A stretch of 64,000 nucleotides of DNA from Labilibaculum sp. GTDB lineage: Bacteria; Bacteroidota; Bacteroidia; Bacteroidales; Marinifilaceae. The position numbers and the translations under genes were made by a program. Within the stretch, counting starts at the first letter, position 1; every line of letters starts with the position of its first letter. The notes under the pieces were generated by a model. The model was not told where the DNA came from and did no database searches. It saw nothing but the letters and a program-made list of their open reading frames with translations. This document shows, piece after piece, positions 59,359-64,000 of this stretch. Location of the stretch: positions 206,074 to 270,073 of the forward strand of contig JAEINT010000005.1 in assembly GCA_016342745.1 (NCBI GenBank). The letters are read 5' to 3'.

Positions 59359-62300
59359 ATGAGAAATATAATATCACAATTTGTAAGATATCCGTTTTAC
59401 GGGAAAATGATTATTGCTCTACTTGCAATTGCAGGATTTACTTCTTTAGGATTTATGAAGAAATCATTTTTTCCTGAGACAGAATCTAAAATCATTACCG
59501 TTTCGATGGTATTTCCTGGAGCTTCACCAAAAGAGGTTGAAGAAGGCATTACCTCAAGAATAGAGGATGCTGTGAGAGGAATTGTTGGAATAAAAGAAAT
59601 GAATTCTGTTTCGTCGGAAGGCTTTGCCAGATTGACAATTACAACAACCGGAGATTATGATTTGGATGAAACATTAGCCGATGTGAAAAATGCGGTTGAT
59701 GGGATCCCTACTTTTCCATCAGGAGCCGAGAAAGCTGTGATTGCCAAGCGAAGAGCGACAACACCAGCGGTTCGTTTGTCTGTTACCGGTGATACCGATT
59801 TAATAAGTCTGAAAAAATATGCCGATATCATCTATGACGATTTAATGCGCTCAAAGGTGATGTCGCAAATATCTCTTTCTGGTTTTCCAAATTTGGAGTT
59901 GTCGGTAGAGGTAAAAGAGGATGATTTGAGGCGTTATGGTCTTACTTTTAGTGAGATATCAATGGCGATAGCCAATAATAATATTGATATTTCGGGAGGA
60001 GCAATTAAAAATGAAGTTGAGGAGATTTTAATTCGATCGCGTAATCGTTCGATCAATCCAGAGCAAATTGGGGAAATAATTCTGAAAGCAAATCCTGATG
60101 GTAGCTATATTCGAATTAGTGATGTGGCGAATATTCATTTTCAGTTTCAGGATGTGCCAAATGCTACATTTGTCAATAGAAATCCAGCTATTTCCATTAT
60201 GGTGAACAAGCTGAATGATGAGGATTTGGAAGAAATATCGGAATACTGTAATCAATACGCCAAAGAGTTTAACGAAAAATATACTGATGCTACTTTAGAA
60301 ATAGGTTTCGATTTTGTTAGTCTTTTGCAATCAAGATTAAGCCTACTCTATAAAAATGGTGGTTATGGATTGTTATTGGTTATTATTTCATTAGCTCTTT
60401 TTCTTAGCTTTCGTCTATCTCTTTGGGTTGCTTGGGGAATTCCAGCTTCCTTTTTAGGGATGTTTATCATCGCCAATTTAATGGGAGTTACCATCAATAT
60501 GATCTCCCTTTTCGGGATGATTCTAATTATTGGTATTCTGGTAGATGATGGAATTGTAATTGGAGAAAATATTTATTCTCACTTTGAGAAAGGAAAGAGT
60601 CCGAGAAGAGCCGCAATTGATGGTACGATGGAAGTTGTTCCAGCTGTTTTAACTTCGGTAACTACAACCATGGTTGCCTTCTCACCACTTCTACTTGTTA
60701 CTGGAAATATGGAATTTCTATTCGAAATGGCATTTGTAGTGGTGGCATGTTTAAGTATGTCGCTTTTTGAAAGTCTTTTTGTATTGCCAAGTCATGTTGG
60801 AAACGAAATAGTATTGAATAGAAATAGAAAAGATAATGCTTTTAATCGCTTTAGGGCTAAGATAGAGAAAGGGATCATGTATGTTAGAGATAATGTATAT
60901 GCCGGAATTTTGGACCGATTAGTTCGATGGAGATGGTTTGTTGTGTTTATACCTGTAGCTCTTTTCTTTGTTACCATGGGATTGTTTAAAGGTGGATTTA
61001 TTCAAAGTACATTTTTCCCAAATGTTGCATTCGATACCTTTTCGATGAACATTGCGTACAAACCTGGAAGCAATAAGGATATTACAATTGCTCGATTAAA
61101 GAAATTTGAAAATGCAGTTTGGGAAGTGAATGAAGAGCTGATGAATGAATTTCAGGATACGGCATATTTCATTAAATACACAAGTCTTTCTTCAGGAAAT
61201 GCTTTTGGCGGACAGGAAGTTGGACCTCATGCAGGAAACCTATCTGTAACGCTTCGAGATATGGAAGGTGCGCCAGTATCAAGTTTCGATATATCGGGAA
61301 GAGTAAAAGATAAATTAGGAGATGTTTCCGACCTCGAGAAGTTTACGATTGGAGCTAATAATCGTTGGGGAGCACCTGTTTCTATTAGTTTATTGGGGAA
61401 TGATTTGGAGCAATTGAATAAGGCCAATGACTATTTTCAAGGTGAATTAAGAAAAATGTCTTCCTTATACAATATAAACGATAATAACCCATTGGGTAGT
61501 CGAGAGGTAAGATTGAAATTAAAATCCAAAGCCTACTATTTAGGTATGAATTTAAGATCAATTACTTCTCAAATTCGTCAAGGATTTTTTGGAGGACAAG
61601 CGCAACGTTTGCAGGAAGGAAAAGATGAGATTAAGGTTTGGGTTCGATATCCGAAAACCGATCGCGTTTTTATTGGGCAAATGGAAGACATGAGAATTCG
61701 TACGCCAAAAGGTGAATTTCCACTGTCTGAATTAATTGATTACGAGATATTGCGTGGTCCTGTTAGTATACAACGTTACAATGGTTCAAGAGAAATTCGT
61801 GTTGATGCTGAAATCATTGATCCAAGTGAACCTGTTCCGCCAATTTTAGAATATATTGAAACAACAATATTACCAGATTTAGAAGCCAAATTCCCAAGTG
61901 TTCGCCCAGAATTTCAAGGTCAGGCAAAAAGATCAGCTGAAGATATTGCAGAATTGAAGATCTATTTTAGCATTGCATTTATGTTGATTATTTTTATTGT
62001 AATGATTCATTTCCGAAGCTTTACACAAGGAATAATTGTTTTAATGATGATTCCTTTGGGATGGCTTGGATCTGCATGGGGACACGGGCTAGAAGGATTT
62101 CCAGTGTCGATGTTAAGTGTTTGGGGAATGGTTGCTCTTTCGGGCGTAATTATAAACGATGCTGTGGTCTTCCTGTCCAAATACAATTTATTTGTAGAGG
62201 AAGGTATGCAGCCAGAACCAGCGGTGAAAGCAGCGGGAAAAGCTAGATTTAGAGCCATTGTTTTAACAACAATTACGACTTCAGTAGGTTTGTACCCATT

Positions 62301-62523
62301 GATTTTAGAAAATTCCTTTCAAGCACAATTCTTAATTCCAATGGCGATTGCATTGGCTTATGGCGTGTTGGTAGGAACCATGTTTATTCTGTTATTCTTC
62401 CCTGTAATTATTTTAACCTTGAATGATATTAAAAGAGTATCAAAAAGTATTTGGGAAGGGAAAGAGATTTTAGCTCGGGATGTTGAGCCTAAGGTTAAGG
62501 AATCAAAAGTAAGTTTGGATTAA
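59359..62523 (+). CDS. RND efflux pump permease (AcrB/MexB superfamily)
   Basis: 1054 residues, the standard length. It has twelve membrane helices in two repeats, with two large periplasmic loops. Landmarks are VSMVFPGASPKEVEEGITSR (about 48-67, porter start), GMILIIGILVDDGIVIGENI (about 389-408, helix 4 with the Asp pair of the proton relay) and RSFTQGIIVLMMIPLGWLG (helix 10 region, about 888-906). Driven by the proton gradient, it exports drugs, detergents or metabolites. The substrate is unknown. Divergence from AcrB in the porter loops, together with an adaptor that has only a short hairpin, places it in the broader HAE1-like group. Confidence 0.93.
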   Translation: MRNIISQFVRYPFYGKMIIALLAIAGFTSLGFMKKSFFPETESKIITVSMVFPGASPKEVEEGITSRIEDAVRGIVGIKEMNSVSSEGFARLTITTTGDYDLDETLADVKNAVDGIPTFPSGAEKAVIAKRRATTPAVRLSVTGDTDLISLKKYADIIYDDLMRSKVMSQISLSGFPNLELSVEVKEDDLRRYGLTFSEISMAIANNNIDISGGAIKNEVEEILIRSRNRSINPEQIGEIILKANPDGSYIRISDVANIHFQFQDVPNATFVNRNPAISIMVNKLNDEDLEEISEYCNQYAKEFNEKYTDATLEIGFDFVSLLQSRLSLLYKNGGYGLLLVIISLALFLSFRLSLWVAWGIPASFLGMFIIANLMGVTINMISLFGMILIIGILVDDGIVIGENIYSHFEKGKSPRRAAIDGTMEVVPAVLTSVTTTMVAFSPLLLVTGNMEFLFEMAFVVVACLSMSLFESLFVLPSHVGNEIVLNRNRKDNAFNRFRAKIEKGIMYVRDNVYAGILDRLVRWRWFVVFIPVALFFVTMGLFKGGFIQSTFFPNVAFDTFSMNIAYKPGSNKDITIARLKKFENAVWEVNEELMNEFQDTAYFIKYTSLSSGNAFGGQEVGPHAGNLSVTLRDMEGAPVSSFDISGRVKDKLGDVSDLEKFTIGANNRWGAPVSISLLGNDLEQLNKANDYFQGELRKMSSLYNINDNNPLGSREVRLKLKSKAYYLGMNLRSITSQIRQGFFGGQAQRLQEGKDEIKVWVRYPKTDRVFIGQMEDMRIRTPKGEFPLSELIDYEILRGPVSIQRYNGSREIRVDAEIIDPSEPVPPILEYIETTILPDLEAKFPSVRPEFQGQAKRSAEDIAELKIYFSIAFMLIIFIVMIHFRSFTQGIIVLMMIPLGWLGSAWGHGLEGFPVSMLSVWGMVALSGVIINDAVVFLSKYNLFVEEGMQPEPAVKAAGKARFRAIVLTTITTSVGLYPLILENSFQAQFLIPMAIALAYGVLVGTMFILLFFPVIILTLNDIKRVSKSIWEGKEILARDVEPKVKESKVSLD

Positions 62524-62588
62524 ATAATAGAATTTCCTGTTTATAATTAGCTCTGACTTTGGTCAGGAATCAAATAAAGAACAAACAA

Positions 62589-63878
62589 ATGATCAGAAAA
62601 GTATCATTATTCATAGTCTTCATTATGTGCTGTCAGTTTAACTTGATAGCACAAGAAGAACTTAACCTCTCCAAAGCAATTGCAATTGGCTTGGAGAATA
62701 ACTATCAATTAAAGATTGTAAAAAAGTCGGAAGAAATTTCTGATTTGAACAATACATGGGGAAATGCGGGTAGGTATCCAAAAGTGGATTTTAATTTTGC
62801 TTCGCGGAACACCTGGGATTATAACGAGAATGAGGATTATACTCGAAATGGTTTGGTGCCTTCTTTAGACGTAAGTTGGACTATTTTTGATGGTTTTGCA
62901 GTGCAAATTCGAAAAGATAAGTTCGACGATTTGGCACAACTTTCAAAAGGAAATACGATCATCGCTATCGAGAATAAAATTGAATTGATTATTCTTGCTT
63001 ATTACAAGGTGCTTTTGGAAAAAGAGAGCTTGGGAGTAAATCAAAAAATCATGGAATTGTCTTCCGACCGATATGAAAAAATGAAAGTCGGTAAAGAGAT
63101 TGGAAGTTCGGTTACCTACGATGTTTTGCAAGCTCAAAATGCATGGTTACAAGATCGTTCAGCCTTCTTGTTGCAAGAAGTTGGTTTTAATAATGCAGTT
63201 CGAGATTTAAACTTTTTATTGGGCGTTAAGGAAAGTAAAACCTACACATTCTCAGAAGAGTTTTTACCTGTAAACGAAGAATATCTATTGGGTAATTTGA
63301 TGGATAAAATGTTGTCTGATAACAACACCTTAAAGAATAGATACATTCAGGAAATGCTTTTGAAACGAGATGTTCAGATGGCTAGAAGCAACTTCTATCC
63401 ACGAGTTTCTTTAGGAGCAGGTGTGCAAGGTAACAGAACAAGAAACAAATTGGATGGAATGTCTTCGTCTACTGCTGATTCGCATAATTTGTACGCTAAT
63501 GTAAGTTTAAACTACCTGATTTTTAATGGTAATTCGAATCGTAGAGCAATGCAAATTGCCAAGATTCAGGAAGAAATTGGAAAGATTGAAACGGAAGATG
63601 TAAAGCACACTTTAACCAATTTATTAGCGCAGCAATTTGAAGCTTATCAAGTACGAAAAGAACTGTATAAGCTGGCTGAGGAAAACCTAAGCGCAGCAGA
63701 ATTAAATTTGAGTATTTCAAAGGATAAATATGAATCGGGGAGTATTAATTCTTTCAACTATCGTGATATTCAGATTACCTATCAGAATGTTGCTTTTGCG
63801 AGAGAAAATGCAATTTTTAACTTGATTCAATCTAGAACTGCCTTGGTAAGAATTACCGGTGGAATATTAACGGAATAA
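62589..63878 (+). CDS. TolC-family outer-membrane efflux channel
   Basis: 429 residues from ATG 62589, chosen because it begins a standard signal peptide (MIRKVSLFIVFIMCCQFN, ends LIAQ). The frame is open to a TTG at 62559. Two outer-membrane-efflux repeats are visible: LNLSKAIAIGLENNYQLKIV (about 27-46) with helices to about 230, then FYPRVSLGAGVQGN (about 275-288) and the end SINSFNYRDIQITYQNVAFA (about 385-404). It completes the tripartite pump, 65 bases after the permease gene. A terminator follows. Confidence 0.92.
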   Translation: MIRKVSLFIVFIMCCQFNLIAQEELNLSKAIAIGLENNYQLKIVKKSEEISDLNNTWGNAGRYPKVDFNFASRNTWDYNENEDYTRNGLVPSLDVSWTIFDGFAVQIRKDKFDDLAQLSKGNTIIAIENKIELIILAYYKVLLEKESLGVNQKIMELSSDRYEKMKVGKEIGSSVTYDVLQAQNAWLQDRSAFLLQEVGFNNAVRDLNFLLGVKESKTYTFSEEFLPVNEEYLLGNLMDKMLSDNNTLKNRYIQEMLLKRDVQMARSNFYPRVSLGAGVQGNRTRNKLDGMSSSTADSHNLYANVSLNYLIFNGNSNRRAMQIAKIQEEIGKIETEDVKHTLTNLLAQQFEAYQVRKELYKLAEENLSAAELNLSISKDKYESGSINSFNYRDIQITYQNVAFARENAIFNLIQSRTALVRITGGILTE

Positions 63879-63900
63879 GCGATTAGACGTCAAAAAAAAG

Positions 63901-63936
63901 AGGCCACCTGAATCAAAACAGATGGCCTTTTACTTT
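63901..63936 (+). terminator. Terminator of the efflux operon
   Basis: aggccacctg (63901-63910) pairs with cagatggcct (63919-63928), with one C/A mismatch, followed by TTTACTTTT. The remaining bases to 64000 hold nothing recognisable. Confidence 0.7.
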
Positions 63937-64000
63937 TGTATTCATATTGAAAAGGTTCTTAAATTGTAGTTCAACTAGATTTAATGACCTTGGGAAATGA

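Overview
The window reads as chromosomal DNA of a Bacteroidota bacterium, most likely an anaerobic marine Bacteroidales/Marinilabiliales-type organism (inference from gene content, not a tree). The reasons are an AT-rich sequence, a SusC/SusD pair with a TPR-type membrane regulator, split LysO genes, many secreted peptidases and glycosidases with Bacteroidota-style signal peptides, and promoters of the form TTTG-N19/21-TAnnTTTG in place of sigma70-type boxes. No rRNA, tRNA or CRISPR array was seen.

Layout. 1-404: 3' part of a REP-associated (RAYT) transposase with palindromes inside and behind the gene. 850-2465: an accessory patch of two small genes (a HEPN-like protein and a membrane protein). 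Each is bracketed by its own perfect 10-bp inverted pair, as in integron gene cassettes. 2757-4927: a NifX-like protein with a secreted partner, then a YtxH/holin-like envelope-stress type cluster. 5291-19274: the complete branched-chain amino acid block, ilvD-ilvB-ilvN-ilvC, then leuA-leuC-leuD-leuA/cimA-like-leuB, then ilvA. 19331-26602: tandem prolyl oligopeptidases (minus strand) and a TldD/TldE pair. 26867-38482: a secreted esterase, a polysaccharide deacetylase, a TPR-membrane-HTH regulator and a small polysaccharide utilisation locus (SusC, SusD, SusE-like, GH97). 38668-48168: a tricorn-like protease, a GldL-like membrane protein, an NfeD/flotillin pair and an M16 double peptidase. 48225-56222: a minus-strand run of Xaa-Pro aminopeptidase, S37-type peptidase, GH2 beta-galactosidase and GH63-type glycosidase. 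56609-57982: split LysO exporter and a DUF493 protein. 58231-63878: a tripartite RND efflux system.

The most striking content is regulatory. Three short, untracked ORFs very rich in Ile/Val/Leu codons precede intrinsic terminators. Two lie in tandem in front of ilvD and one lies in front of leuA. In all three, the end of the leader ORF is complementary to the 5' arm of the following terminator. This suggests ribosome-mediated attenuation in which the ribosome at the leader stop codon covers the antiterminator itself. The codon mix matches each operon: Ile/Val/Leu, then Ile/Val for ilv, and Leu/Ile for leu. The leu operon also carries a citramalate-synthase-like gene that could feed isoleucine.

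Together the genes describe a cell that makes its own branched-chain amino acids under attenuation control. It also breaks down peptides, including proline-containing ones, and alpha- and beta-linked glycans outside the cytoplasm.
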